DNA from: Streptomyces sp. WM4235
Lineage (GTDB): Bacteria > Actinomycetota > Actinomycetes > Streptomycetales > Streptomycetaceae
Assembly: GCF_001279725.1 (NCBI RefSeq)
Contig: NZ_LGDE01000215.1
Coordinates: 1-64,000 of the forward strand
Direction: 5' to 3'
DNA length: 64,000 bases
Position numbers and translations under genes: made by a program. Numbering within the stretch: the stretch's first letter is position 1; each line of letters opens with the position of its first letter. The notes beneath the pieces were generated by a model, which did not search any database, had not been told where the DNA came from, and saw nothing but the letters and a program-made list of their open reading frames with translations. Below, piece by piece: positions 1-8,922 of the stretch.

Positions 1-23
1 CCCCACCAACCCCGCCAAACCCA

Positions 24-1223
24 TCAACGCCTCGCGCGCCGCACCACGACAGCCGCCACGGCCCCGCCGATGAGCACACAAGCCCCCAACCCCAACGCGA
101 GCCACGGAAGCCCCCCGCCGGACTCCTCCGCCCCGGCCCGAGGCGCAGGCGCGGGCTCCACCGACTCGGAGGCCTTCGCACCCGGCACCCCGGAAGGCGC
201 CTTGCCGGCCCCGGCCCCGGCACCCGCGAGATCCGGCAACGGATACACATCGGCCGGCCCAGGATCACCGGGCGTCGGCACCGCGATCCGGGGGCGGACG
301 ACGCCGTAGCCGATACCGTCATTGCGCTCGGCGCCATCGACAGACTTACCCGCCGTGTTCAGCAAGACCCGAAGCACCTGATTGTTGGTCCAGTCGGGAT
401 GCAACGACCACACGAGTGCGGCCGAGGCGGAGGCGAGCGCGGTGGCATCACTGGTGCCGTGACTCTTACAGAGCCCGGACTTGTCACTGCAAGCCGAGAC
501 GATGTCGACACCGGGGGCCGTCATGTCGACCTGAGGCCCGCGCTGCGATTCCTTGGTCACAACACCCTTGGAGTCCACAGCACCGACCCCAACTACGCCC
601 GGCGTGGCCGCCGGATAGTTGATCTCGTTCGTCGAGTGCCCAGTGTTCCCGACAGCTGCAAAGATCAGCTTTCCCTTGGAGAGGGCATACTTCACCGCTT
701 CAAGGCGCGCCGGGTCATCCTTGGGCCTCCCCATGGAAATACTGATGATCTTTGCATCCGAGTCTGCCGCATATCGAATCGCCGCAGTCCAACTCGGGGT
801 CTTCAGGTCTTCCTCGTAGGGCACGCGGATCGGGAGGATCTTGGCGGCGGGCGCCAGCCCGAATGCCCCATCACCACTCGGGTGCCTTCCGGTTGCAGCA
901 ATGATCGCCGCCATGGACGTGCCGTGACCGGCGAGGTCGGTTTTCTCATCGCCCTCGACCGTATCGGGTGCGAAGTCTTTGCCGGGAAGAACCTGGCCTT
1001 CCAGCTCAGGAATGATCTCCACGCCGTCGTCGATAACAGCGACAGTAACGCCGGCGCCCTTGCTGATCTTCCAGAGGTCGTCTGCCTTCATGACGTCGAG
1101 ATGCCACTGCTTCTCGCGAATGGTCTCCGCATGGGCGGGGGTCGCAGCGACCCCCGCCAACAGCAGGCCAACGAAGACCGATGTCGCCTTGTGCATGCGC
1201 ATCTGTTGCAACGTCCGTTCCAC
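24..1223 (-). CDS. Mycosin-like S8 serine protease, membrane anchored (type VII secretion associated)
   Basis: A secreted subtilisin of the mycosin (MycP) kind, 399 aa. The signal peptide covers about residues 1-32 and ends in ATPAHA. The catalytic triad is visible as Asp65 (AVIDDG), His100 (GHGTS) and Ser258 (HGTSDA), with oxyanion Asn193 (VGN). A proline/alanine-rich linker follows, then one C-terminal membrane helix (about 374-394) and a basic RRARR tail, the usual mycosin layout. It starts with GTG directly after the stop of the upstream WEG-motif gene, so the two are probably coupled; ATG codons at residues 8 and 10 are alternative starts nearer the signal peptide. Mycosins act beside type VII (ESX) secretion machines outside the membrane. 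Whether it processes its upstream neighbour is inference. The normal AVIDTG is AVIDDG here. Confidence 0.9.
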   Translation of the reverse strand: MERTLQQMRMHKATSVFVGLLLAGVAATPAHAETIREKQWHLDVMKADDLWKISKGAGVTVAVIDDGVEIIPELEGQVLPGKDFAPDTVEGDEKTDLAGHGTSMAAIIAATGRHPSGDGAFGLAPAAKILPIRVPYEEDLKTPSWTAAIRYAADSDAKIISISMGRPKDDPARLEAVKYALSKGKLIFAAVGNTGHSTNEINYPAATPGVVGVGAVDSKGVVTKESQRGPQVDMTAPGVDIVSACSDKSGLCKSHGTSDATALASASAALVWSLHPDWTNNQVLRVLLNTAGKSVDGAERNDGIGYGVVRPRIAVPTPGDPGPADVYPLPDLAGAGAGAGKAPSGVPGAKASESVEPAPAPRAGAEESGGGLPWLALGLGACVLIGGAVAAVVVRRARR

Positions 1224-2669
1224 TCAGTCAATTACCGGTGGCACAACACGACGGTTGGCCTGCCATGTCTCTTCATCTTCGGCCAGGTAGTCGGGGCGTT
1301 CGCCTGCCCGCCCATCGCGCCGCCTGCCCGGATTCTGTGAACCCGAGCTCCCGTGCCCCATCGCTCCGCCGACCGGCCCTGCGCCCGGTGCGTTACGCAC
1401 GAGCCCCGAACCACCTTGAGTGAACGGTTGACCGCCCACCCCAGGCCGACGTCCGCCGGCAACACCACCGGTCTCTGAGGCCAGGCGGCGCCCAACCGCC
1501 GAACCTCCAGAAGCTCCATGAGGGGACCCGGCACCGCCCCCCATTCCGCCGCCCATCATTCCGCGGCCGGCCTGGCCTGCCTCCCCGCCGATGACCGTGC
1601 CGCGCGGAATCCCGGCGCTGGGCCCGGTGGCGGGAAGCGCCCGACCGCCAACGATGCCGGGATCACGGGCGGGCAAGCCTGCGGCGCCTACAACCTTGCC
1701 GAAAGGTCCGCTCGGCCCGGTCAACTTGCTGCCACCCACCAGGCCAGGGCCACCCGGGTTCCCTAGACCGATGGCTGGTGGGAGCGTCGCGGGCGGAATC
1801 GGCAGAACAGGGTTGCCTCTGGCACCTGGGCCGTCCGGCAGCATGCCTGCAATCGGGGGTGAAGGGTGCACCTTCTCCGGCAACGTTCCGGCGGCGTTCA
1901 GATCCACAGTCACGTCACGGTCCGGGACCCCCACCACGTTCGCCGTGTCCAGGTTCGCGGAAGAGGGCAGAGGAACAGCGCTGTCCGACCGTGGCACTCT
2001 GCCGGACTCCCCGGTCAACTCCCGCGTAGAAGAACTAGATGTGCTCTGAGAGGCACTGAACCGACCTTCGGGGCCAGCCACTGCCCCGGGAGCGCCCTCA
2101 GGGCGCTCAAGGCCTTCATTCCCATGGAGGGTCGGTGGAACAAAGTTCGCCGGCGGCGGTGGGAACGTCGGGATCTCCGCCGTGTTCATCTGGTACGCCG
2201 ACTGCTTGTACGAGGTGGTCAGCTTCTCCAACTGCTGAACAGCGGCCATGCGATGCACTTCCAGCTTTCGCCAGGACTCCCGAGCGACCGGCTGCGCGTC
2301 CGGGTCGTTGTGGAACTTCTTGGCCGACGCGTAGCTGGACAAATCCGGGTCGACTTCGTCCCGCTTCGGCATGTCCCGCCGGACCTCGCGCATGGTCTGA
2401 CCGGCCTCGACCATGTACTTGCCGCCGGTGGCGCTGTACTCGCTCAGGCGGAGCGTCGCGCTGCCCGCCTGGCTCACCCATTCCTGGAAGGCCGTCGAGG
2501 CCTCGCCCTCCCAGCCGGACACCTTGTGCGACTTCAGGATCTCCCCGATCGCCTTGATGTCCCCGGCGGCCTTGACCAACGCCGTGCCCCGCGCCTCCAC
2601 CGTCTCGGGGCTGAAGTTCGCGACCATCGCCATCAGTTGTTCGATCGAGTAGTCCCCGAAGCCCGGCAT
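1224..2669 (-). CDS. WXG100/PPE-like protein with long Gly/Pro-rich tail
   Basis: A 481-aa protein probably related to type VII secretion substrates. The first ~170 residues are helical, and the hairpin turn carries Trp53-Glu-Gly (SGWEGEAS), a WXG-type motif with Glu in the middle. Residues from about 175 to the end are low-complexity Gly, Pro, Ala and Ser, with many GG and MGGG runs and no membrane segment. There is no signal peptide, as expected for an ESX-type substrate. The ATG overlaps the stop of the upstream gene by one base (TGATG), and the next gene, a mycosin, starts directly after its stop. The helical N-terminus and context support a role in type VII secretion; whether it is exported or a machine component cannot be told. 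Confidence 0.75.
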   Translation of the reverse strand: MPGFGDYSIEQLMAMVANFSPETVEARGTALVKAAGDIKAIGEILKSHKVSGWEGEASTAFQEWVSQAGSATLRLSEYSATGGKYMVEAGQTMREVRRDMPKRDEVDPDLSSYASAKKFHNDPDAQPVARESWRKLEVHRMAAVQQLEKLTTSYKQSAYQMNTAEIPTFPPPPANFVPPTLHGNEGLERPEGAPGAVAGPEGRFSASQSTSSSSTRELTGESGRVPRSDSAVPLPSSANLDTANVVGVPDRDVTVDLNAAGTLPEKVHPSPPIAGMLPDGPGARGNPVLPIPPATLPPAIGLGNPGGPGLVGGSKLTGPSGPFGKVVGAAGLPARDPGIVGGRALPATGPSAGIPRGTVIGGEAGQAGRGMMGGGMGGGAGSPHGASGGSAVGRRLASETGGVAGGRRPGVGGQPFTQGGSGLVRNAPGAGPVGGAMGHGSSGSQNPGRRRDGRAGERPDYLAEDEETWQANRRVVPPVID

Positions 2670-3136
2670 CAGTTCCCCCCTCCCGGATAGTCCTTGCCAA
2701 CGGCCGTCGGTGCCTTGTACAGCGGGTCCCGTTCCGGGACGTAGTCCTCGTGCGCCTTCGCCGAGATCGCGGCCATCCGGCGGCGGGTCTCCTCGTCGAT
2801 GCCCGCGAAGCCCTTGCCCGCCGTTCGGATCGCGATGCCCAGGCCCTCGATCTGTCCCGCCAGCCCCCGCGACAGGTTCACCAGTTGTTCGTGCACCGTC
2901 GTGTAGGCGGTCTGCAGTTGGGCGGCCGCCGGGAAACCTTCCCCGAGCACGCCGGCCGGTAGCGTCCCGTCGGCCAGCTTCTTGTCCGCCGCCGCCGAGC
3001 CGTCGAGCCTTTCGAGGAGGTCGTCGACCAGGTTCTTGTAGCCGTTCAGCGTCTCGTACTCGATCCGCATCGCCGCCGTCGGCGGGGGTCCTCCGATGTA
3101 CGGTCCCGGCCCGCCCTGCCCGTAATCCAATGCCAC
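2669..3136 (-). CDS. Small helical protein, probable partner in the mycosin/WEG locus
   Basis: A 155-aa protein I do not recognise by family. Most of it (about 25-135) is predicted helical, with alternating hydrophobic residues and a turn containing LPAGVLGEGFPAA, similar in size to WXG100-type four-helix modules but without a WXG motif. The C-terminus ends in a polar stretch with YPGGGN. I chose the GTG at 3136 because a GGGGAGG ribosome site lies just upstream; an upstream ATG at 3214 is open in frame but without a good site. The stop overlaps the start of the WEG-motif gene, so the three genes form one coupled unit. A type VII substrate or chaperone role is inferred only from context. Confidence 0.6.
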   Translation of the reverse strand: MALDYGQGGPGPYIGGPPPTAAMRIEYETLNGYKNLVDDLLERLDGSAAADKKLADGTLPAGVLGEGFPAAAQLQTAYTTVHEQLVNLSRGLAGQIEGLGIAIRTAGKGFAGIDEETRRRMAAISAKAHEDYVPERDPLYKAPTAVGKDYPGGGN

Positions 3137-3304
3137 TACGGCCTCCCCGACTCCCCGTTGTCCCCGCGGGAGCGGTGTCGGCACCGCTCCCCGTCCCCGT
3201 TCGCTCCCGTTCACACGCGCACGTGCGCAGTCTCGTCGGTCACTCTAGCGACCGGCGCGGACAGCCCCAACCCCGGGGTTGCACGTGCAATGGGCCTCAC
3301 ACGG

Positions 3305-5641
3305 TCAGGAGTTGGGCGCCGCCACCGCCGCGGATGGCCGGATCGGGAGCCTGTTGACCGGGCGTCCGGTGGCGGATCGGACGGCCGAGGCCACGGCCGC
3401 CGGGGTGGTCACCACGGGGACGGCGCTCGCCGCCTTGGCCCCGAAGGGGGCCACCACGTCGCGTTCCTCGACCAGTTTGACGATGCGGACCGTCGGGGCG
3501 TCCAGCGCGGTGGGCAGGGCGTAGCCCGTGAGGTCGGGGTGGCGGATGACTCCCCCGATCGAGCGGAGGTTCTCCGTCAGGGCCGCGCCCACGCCCTGGG
3601 TGACGCCCGCCTCGATGCGGGCTTCGAGCTGGCGGGGGTTGAGGATGCGGCCGACGTCCTGGGCGACCGCGAGTTCGACGACGCGTACGGAGCCCAGCTC
3701 GATGTCCACGTCCACCACCGCCCTGATCGCGCAGAACGCGAGCCCGACGAAGGCGTCGCCCTGGCCGTCGGCGTCCAGGGGTTCGGTGGGGTGGGGGCGG
3801 CACTGGGCCGTGGCCCAGAGTTCCTTGCCCTCTATCGCCTCGGCGACGGTGGTGGAGAACGCTCCGTCGTACGACGTGATCCGGCCGTCCGTGATCTGGA
3901 GCAGTTCGGTGGACATGCCCAACTTGTGGGCCATCGGCTGGAGGAGTTGGGTACGGACCATCTTCGCCGCGCGTTCGACGGCCCCGCCCGACACCCACGT
4001 GTGGCGCCCGTGCGCGGCGGGCCCGGCCGGCGGCTGGTCGGTGTCGACGGGGGCCGTCACGACCTCGTCGACGCCGAGGACCTCCTGGACGATCTGTCGG
4101 GCGAGCGTGGCAAAGCCCTGGCCGGTGTCGACGGCCGCGCAGATGACGGTGGCCGCGCCGTCCACGATCTTCACGGTGGCGGTGGAGACCTCGTCGGTCC
4201 CCTCGGCACCGAGCATGTGGACCATGCCGACGCCGTATCCGACGCCGCGCCGGACCGCGCCCGGTTCGCCCGCGCCTTCCGGGCCGCCGGGCAGCAGCCA
4301 CTCGTCCTCGGGGGTGTCCTTCGGGAGGGACGGCAGCGGGTGGTCGCGTACCGCGCGCAGGAGTTCGGCCACCGGCGCGGGGCAGGTGACCGTCTGGCCG
4401 GTGGGCAGGAGGTCGCCGGTGGCCAGGACGTTGCGCATGCGCAGCTCGGCGCCGTCGATGCCGAGGGCGGCCGCGAGCTTGTCCATCTGGCCTTCGTAGG
4501 CGGCGCACACCTGCATGGCGCCCTCGCCGCGCACGTGGCCCGACGGCGGGTTGTTCGTGCGTACCACCCAGCCTTCGACGAAGGCGTGCGGGACGACGTA
4601 CGGGCCGCACGCGAAGGCCACGGCGGCGGCCAGCGATTCCGAGGACGAGTCGGCGTACGCGCCCGCGTCCATCAGGATCTGCGCCTCGACCTTGACCAGC
4701 CGGCCCTCCGCGTCCGCGTGGTGGCGGTAGCGCAGGAGCGTCGGGTGTCGGTGGGCGTGGCCGAGGAAGGACTCCTCGCGGGTCGCGGCCAGTTTGACGG
4801 GGCAGCCGGTACGCAGGGCCAGCAGGCCGAGCGGCAGTTGGAAGGCGGGGTCCTCGCGGTCGGCGGTCGCGCCGGGGACGCCGGTGACGACGATCCGTAC
4901 CCGGTCGGGCTCCAGCCCGAAGCAGGCGGCGGCCAGGTCGCGGTCGGTGTGCGGGTCGGTGGAGGCGGTGTAGATCTCCACGCCGCCGTCGGGGCGCGGT
5001 ACGGCGAGTCCGGCCTCGGCGCCGATCGGTGCCGGGTCCTGGCGGCCGATGCGGTACAGGCCCTCGACGACGACCTCGCCGGTCGCGTCCGGGTCGCCGT
5101 AGCTCAGCGGGATGTGCCGGATCAGGTTGCCGTCGGGGTGCAGGGCGGGGGCGCCGAACGCCTGCTCGGGGTCGGTGATCGCTTCGAGCGGTTCGTACTC
5201 GACGGTGATCGCGGCGGCCGCGAGGCGGGCGGTGTCGGGGTGGTCGGCGGCCACGGCGGCGATGGGCTCGCCGTGGTGGCGGACGATGTCGTGGGCGAAG
5301 ACGGGCCGGTCGGCGATGCGGCGGCCGTGGGTGGTGGCGCCGGGGACGTCGGCGTGGGTGACGACGGCGCGGACGCCCGGCATGGCGGCGGCGGCCGTGG
5401 TGTCGACGGAGAGGATGCGGGCGTGGGCGTGCGGGGAGCGCAGTACGGCCGCCCACAGCAGGCCTTCGGCCCACAGGTCGGCGGCGTAGGGGAACGTGCC
5501 GCCGGTCTTGGCCCGGGCGTCGGCGGACGGGACGGAGGCTCCGATCCCGCGCAGCGGTTCCTGCCCGTCGTCCGCTCCGGGGCCCGGGGCCGTCGTCACG
5601 GTGGCCGTGCTCGTCGCGGTGGCCGCGTCCTGCCCGCTCAC
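3305..5641 (-). CDS. Xanthine dehydrogenase-family molybdopterin subunit, active-site motifs degenerate
   Basis: A 778-aa molybdopterin-binding (large) subunit of the xanthine dehydrogenase/CO dehydrogenase family. The ALDOX_XD1 domain lies at about 40-165 and the two molybdopterin domains follow to about 765. Overall similarity is clear (REESFLGHAHRHP near 289-300, NPRQLEARIEAG near the end), but key positions depart from the family. The Gly-rich GGxFGG moco loop reads TGVPGATADRED (about 253-264), RGFGA reads RGEGA (371-375), and the C-terminal G-A-K-G-x-G-E segment with the catalytic Glu reads GAKAASA (734-740). Catalysis may be lost or altered. It overlaps the upstream iron-sulfur subunit by 4 bases (ATGA). 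No maturation gene is adjacent. Confidence 0.88.
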   Translation of the reverse strand: MSGQDAATATSTATVTTAPGPGADDGQEPLRGIGASVPSADARAKTGGTFPYAADLWAEGLLWAAVLRSPHAHARILSVDTTAAAAMPGVRAVVTHADVPGATTHGRRIADRPVFAHDIVRHHGEPIAAVAADHPDTARLAAAAITVEYEPLEAITDPEQAFGAPALHPDGNLIRHIPLSYGDPDATGEVVVEGLYRIGRQDPAPIGAEAGLAVPRPDGGVEIYTASTDPHTDRDLAAACFGLEPDRVRIVVTGVPGATADREDPAFQLPLGLLALRTGCPVKLAATREESFLGHAHRHPTLLRYRHHADAEGRLVKVEAQILMDAGAYADSSSESLAAAVAFACGPYVVPHAFVEGWVVRTNNPPSGHVRGEGAMQVCAAYEGQMDKLAAALGIDGAELRMRNVLATGDLLPTGQTVTCPAPVAELLRAVRDHPLPSLPKDTPEDEWLLPGGPEGAGEPGAVRRGVGYGVGMVHMLGAEGTDEVSTATVKIVDGAATVICAAVDTGQGFATLARQIVQEVLGVDEVVTAPVDTDQPPAGPAAHGRHTWVSGGAVERAAKMVRTQLLQPMAHKLGMSTELLQITDGRITSYDGAFSTTVAEAIEGKELWATAQCRPHPTEPLDADGQGDAFVGLAFCAIRAVVDVDIELGSVRVVELAVAQDVGRILNPRQLEARIEAGVTQGVGAALTENLRSIGGVIRHPDLTGYALPTALDAPTVRIVKLVEERDVVAPFGAKAASAVPVVTTPAAVASAVRSATGRPVNRLPIRPSAAVAAPNS

Positions 5642-7761
5642 GCCGTGCCTCCGTTGGGGTGGATGCCGCCCTCGCCGGGCGGCGCCTGGTGCGGGATGCG
5701 CGTCTCGGTGCCGGAGCCGGAGCCGGTACCGGAGTCGCCGGCGGCGGTCGCCTCGCGTTCGGAGACGACCTCGCGGACGGCCTCGATGACGCCCTTGTAG
5801 CCGGAGCAGCGGCAGAGGTTGCCGCAGAGCGCCTGGCGCGTCTCCAGCTCGCTCGGCGCGTGGTTGCCTTCCAGCAGGTCATGGATGGTCATGGCCATGC
5901 CGGGGATGCAGAACCCGCACTGCACCCCGCCCGACCTGCACAACGCTTCCTGTACGTCGGAGAGTTCCCCGTCCGTGGCGAGCCCCTCGACCGTCCGGAC
6001 CTCGCTGGACGCGGCCGTCGCGGCGGGCACCAGGCAGGACGCGACGAGCCGGCCGTCCACCTGCACGGCGCAGGCCCCGCACTCGCCCTGCGAGCAGCCG
6101 TCCTTGGCGCCGGCGAGGCCGAGCCGCTCGCGCAGCACGTACAGCAGCGACTCGCCGATCCAGGCGCCGGTGACGGGACGGTCGGCCCCGTTGACGCGCA
6201 GGACGTAGGACGCCAGCGGATGCTCGTGATGGGCGTCGGCCCCCGCGTTCTCTTCCTCGTACGTCGTCTCCCCGAGCGGAACACCGGCCCGGTCGCCCGC
6301 GTCCGGCAGTGCCACAGCACTGTCCGGGGCGCCCTCGACCGGCACGTCCCGCGCGGTGGCTTCGGCGCGACCACCGGCGGACTCCTGCTCGGGCTCGACG
6401 AACACGAGCCCGTGCCCGTCGGTGGCCTCCGGCCCGGCCGGGGCGTCCGCGCGCCCCTCCCCGGGCTCGGACTCCGGCCCGACCACGTCCAACCCGCGGC
6501 CGTCCGTGGCGAGACCGCCGGAGTCCACCGCGAACCCGCGCCCGTCCGTACCGGGACCACCGCGGTCATCCACCGCGAACCCGCGCCCGTCCGTGGCGAA
6601 GCCGCCGGAGTCCACCGCGAACCCGCGCCCGTCCGTGGCGAGACCGTCCCGATCCACCGCGAACCCGCGCCCGTCCGTGGCGAGACCGTCCCGATCCACC
6701 GCGAACCCGCGCCCGTCCGTGGCGAGACCATCCCGGTCCACCGCGAAACCGCGCCCGTCCGTGCCAAGCCCACCGCGGTCATCCACGACGAACCCGCGCC
6801 CGTCCGTGGGCTCGGGCTCCCGCCCGGTGGCGGGTCGGTCCGTCCGGGTGAAGCCGTGTCCGTCGCCCGGGCCGGCCTCCGTGCCCACCGGGCGCGGTCG
6901 TTCGCCCTCGACCGGCGTCTGTGCCGGGCCGTGGGCGGCGTCGATGTCCGGGGCCGGATGGGTGACCGGCTCCGGGTCGGGGAGCGGGGTGCCCACGCCG
7001 GGTCCGCCCAGCACCCTGGGGCCGCGACCGGGAGGGCCGCCGACCGGGCCGTCGCCGTGCCGTGCGGCTCCCCCGTCGTCGCCCTGGAACGTGCCCGGGA
7101 GCACCCCCGAGCTCAGCGAGGCGTCGTACACGGGCGTCGCCCAGGGGGCGGCCGCGCCACCCGGCAGGGTCGCCGGGGCCTGGCTCCAGTCGGCGGCGGG
7201 CGCGCCGCCGGGCAGCGTCCACTGGCCGGTGTCCCGGCCGTCGCCGGACCGCGTCGCGTCGGGGAACCGCCATTCGGCGGTGTCGGCGGGGTCGGGGTTG
7301 CCGGGCGTCTCGGCGGGGTCCGCCTGCGCCTGGTCCTGGCCGGTCGCGCCGAAGACGGCGGCCACGGACGCGGGCAGCGGGATCGAGGCCGGGATCGGCC
7401 CCCGCGCGGGCGCCTGGCCGGCCGCGGAACCCGGCGCGGAACCCTGTACGGAACCGTCCTGGCCCGCCGCGCCCGTTCCCGCCTCGGGCCACTGGACCGG
7501 CATCGTCCAGGTCCCGGTGGCCGAGGGGTCGGCGGAGCCGGAGCCCAACGGCACGATCATCGGCGGCGGCACGTACCCGTGCCCGGGGGCCGCCAGCGGC
7601 TCCCGGTTGTCGAGCGCGTCCAGCATCTCCTGCGGCAGCTTCACGAAGGCCGTGGCCTCGGAGTCCATTTCGCCGCCGTGCGGCACCGGCTCCCAGCCCC
7701 AGCCGGCGGGCGCGTGACCGGCGCCCCCGGTCGTTCCGCTCACGTTCTCGTTCTCACTCAT
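5638..7761 (-). CDS. [2Fe-2S] subunit of xanthine dehydrogenase family with ~510-residue repeat-bearing N-terminal extension
   Basis: A 707-aa protein whose last ~190 residues are a normal two-cluster ferredoxin-like small subunit. The plant-type cluster ligands (CSQGECGAC plus a later Cys) and the second cluster (CGFC, CRC) are all present. Family members are usually 150-200 aa; this one has ~510 extra residues in front. They begin with WGWEPVPHGGE, contain Trp-rich short motifs (TWTMPVQWPE, EWRFPD, QWTLPGG), and then eight copies of a 14-15 residue unit TDGRGFAVDRDGLA (about residues 317-423). The region looks disordered and acidic. The ATG overlaps the stop of the FAD subunit by 4 bases (ATGA). 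A much longer frame extends upstream but overlaps the FAD gene, so it was not used. Confidence 0.88.
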   Translation of the reverse strand: MSENENVSGTTGGAGHAPAGWGWEPVPHGGEMDSEATAFVKLPQEMLDALDNREPLAAPGHGYVPPPMIVPLGSGSADPSATGTWTMPVQWPEAGTGAAGQDGSVQGSAPGSAAGQAPARGPIPASIPLPASVAAVFGATGQDQAQADPAETPGNPDPADTAEWRFPDATRSGDGRDTGQWTLPGGAPAADWSQAPATLPGGAAAPWATPVYDASLSSGVLPGTFQGDDGGAARHGDGPVGGPPGRGPRVLGGPGVGTPLPDPEPVTHPAPDIDAAHGPAQTPVEGERPRPVGTEAGPGDGHGFTRTDRPATGREPEPTDGRGFVVDDRGGLGTDGRGFAVDRDGLATDGRGFAVDRDGLATDGRGFAVDRDGLATDGRGFAVDSGGFATDGRGFAVDDRGGPGTDGRGFAVDSGGLATDGRGLDVVGPESEPGEGRADAPAGPEATDGHGLVFVEPEQESAGGRAEATARDVPVEGAPDSAVALPDAGDRAGVPLGETTYEEENAGADAHHEHPLASYVLRVNGADRPVTGAWIGESLLYVLRERLGLAGAKDGCSQGECGACAVQVDGRLVASCLVPAATAASSEVRTVEGLATDGELSDVQEALCRSGGVQCGFCIPGMAMTIHDLLEGNHAPSELETRQALCGNLCRCSGYKGVIEAVREVVSEREATAAGDSGTGSGSGTETRIPHQAPPGEGGIHPNGGTA

Positions 7762-8687
7762 GTGCTCAGTGCCCTCCCCAGGGCCCTCCGTGCCAGCACG
7801 GCCACCGTCCGCCGCAGGTGCAGTACTCCGGCAGCCACCGGTTCTCCCTGGTCGGGCACGCAGGCCGCGGCGACGTACTCGCCGAAGGCCTCCAGTGCCT
7901 CGGGGGCCAGGCTGCGGTCCCCGTCCCAGTCGATCAACGAGGCCACCCACTGTTCGGCCTCCAGCGGCCGCAGGGGCATCGGGGCGACCGCGCCGATGGC
8001 GCAGCGCACGCCGCGGCGCGCTGGGTCCAGCACGAGCCCCGCGGAGGCGACCGCGCGCCCGGGGCCCGTACGTCCCGTGGCCTTCAGGAACACCTGCGGC
8101 GCGTGCAGCAGGGGAACCCGTACGAAACCGATCAGTTCGCCCGGGCGGAGCATCTCGCGGCCGGCCAGCAGGTGGGAGACCGGGATCTCCCGCCGGGACA
8201 CCCCGGAGTCGCCGAGGGCGGGCGGGCCGACGATGATCAGCACCGCCTCCAGGGCCGCCAGGACGGGCAGGGCGTCGCCCGTGGGGGCGGCCGTGGCGAT
8301 GTTCCCGCCGAGGGTGCCCGCGTTGCGGATCTGCGGCGGTCCGGCAGCGCGGGCGGCGGCGGCCAGCGCGGGAATCAGCGCGGCGAAGTCGGGCCTGCCC
8401 ATCCGGGCGTGGGTGAGGCCGGCGCCGAGGAGGGCGTGGCCGTCCTGGTACTGCCAGCCGCGGATCTCGTTGATCCGGCCGAGGCCGACCAGCGCGGCGG
8501 GCCGCAGCAGTCCGGCGTTGACGGCCGCCATCAGGTCGGTGCCGCCGGCGACGGGCACGGCCGCGGGCATGGCGGTGAGCGCCGCCACGGCCTCGTCGAG
8601 CGAGGTCGGCAGCGTCACGGACTGCGCCGCCCGAGGACCCTGAGGCCCCTGAGATGAATGCGGTGAGTGCGGTGCGTGCGTGGTCAA
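7758..8687 (-). CDS. FAD-binding subunit, xanthine dehydrogenase family
   Basis: A 309-aa medium subunit that would pass electrons through FAD between the iron-sulfur clusters and the acceptor. The two FAD signature loops are AGGTDL (about 47-52) and GTLGGNI (about 120), and a CO_deh_flav_C-like domain fills the C-terminal third. It is the first gene of the operon, followed by the iron-sulfur and molybdopterin subunits, each coupled by 4-base overlaps. The frame opens with TTG at 8687; no better ATG or GTG lies close to the conserved start, so the exact start is uncertain. Substrate is unknown, and given the degenerate large subunit this may not be a purine dehydrogenase. Confidence 0.88.
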   Translation of the reverse strand: MTTHAPHSPHSSQGPQGPRAAQSVTLPTSLDEAVAALTAMPAAVPVAGGTDLMAAVNAGLLRPAALVGLGRINEIRGWQYQDGHALLGAGLTHARMGRPDFAALIPALAAAARAAGPPQIRNAGTLGGNIATAAPTGDALPVLAALEAVLIIVGPPALGDSGVSRREIPVSHLLAGREMLRPGELIGFVRVPLLHAPQVFLKATGRTGPGRAVASAGLVLDPARRGVRCAIGAVAPMPLRPLEAEQWVASLIDWDGDRSLAPEALEAFGEYVAAACVPDQGEPVAAGVLHLRRTVAVLARRALGRALST

Positions 8688-8922
8688 CCCGGCTGCCCCT
8701 TCCCGATGTCCCGGTCCCGGCGCTCACGCCTGTCCGCCGTACGGTACGTCCTCACCGCCGGGACGTGGCAACTCTGGCACATGTTCCGCACCGGCCGGCG
8801 CGAGGGTCGGCCGGACGCGCGATGTCGGGGTCCGGCCCGCCGACACCGCGCACTTGCGTCCGTATCGACCTAAATCGGGAAAGAGTTCCAAAGGACTTCA
8901 AACGCTGCGTCGGTTGCCTGAG

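Noticed and set aside
3158..5800. 880-codon plus-strand open frame opposite the molybdopterin subunit
   Set aside because: Composition and lack of motifs show it is a shadow of the minus-strand gene, which has clear family similarity.
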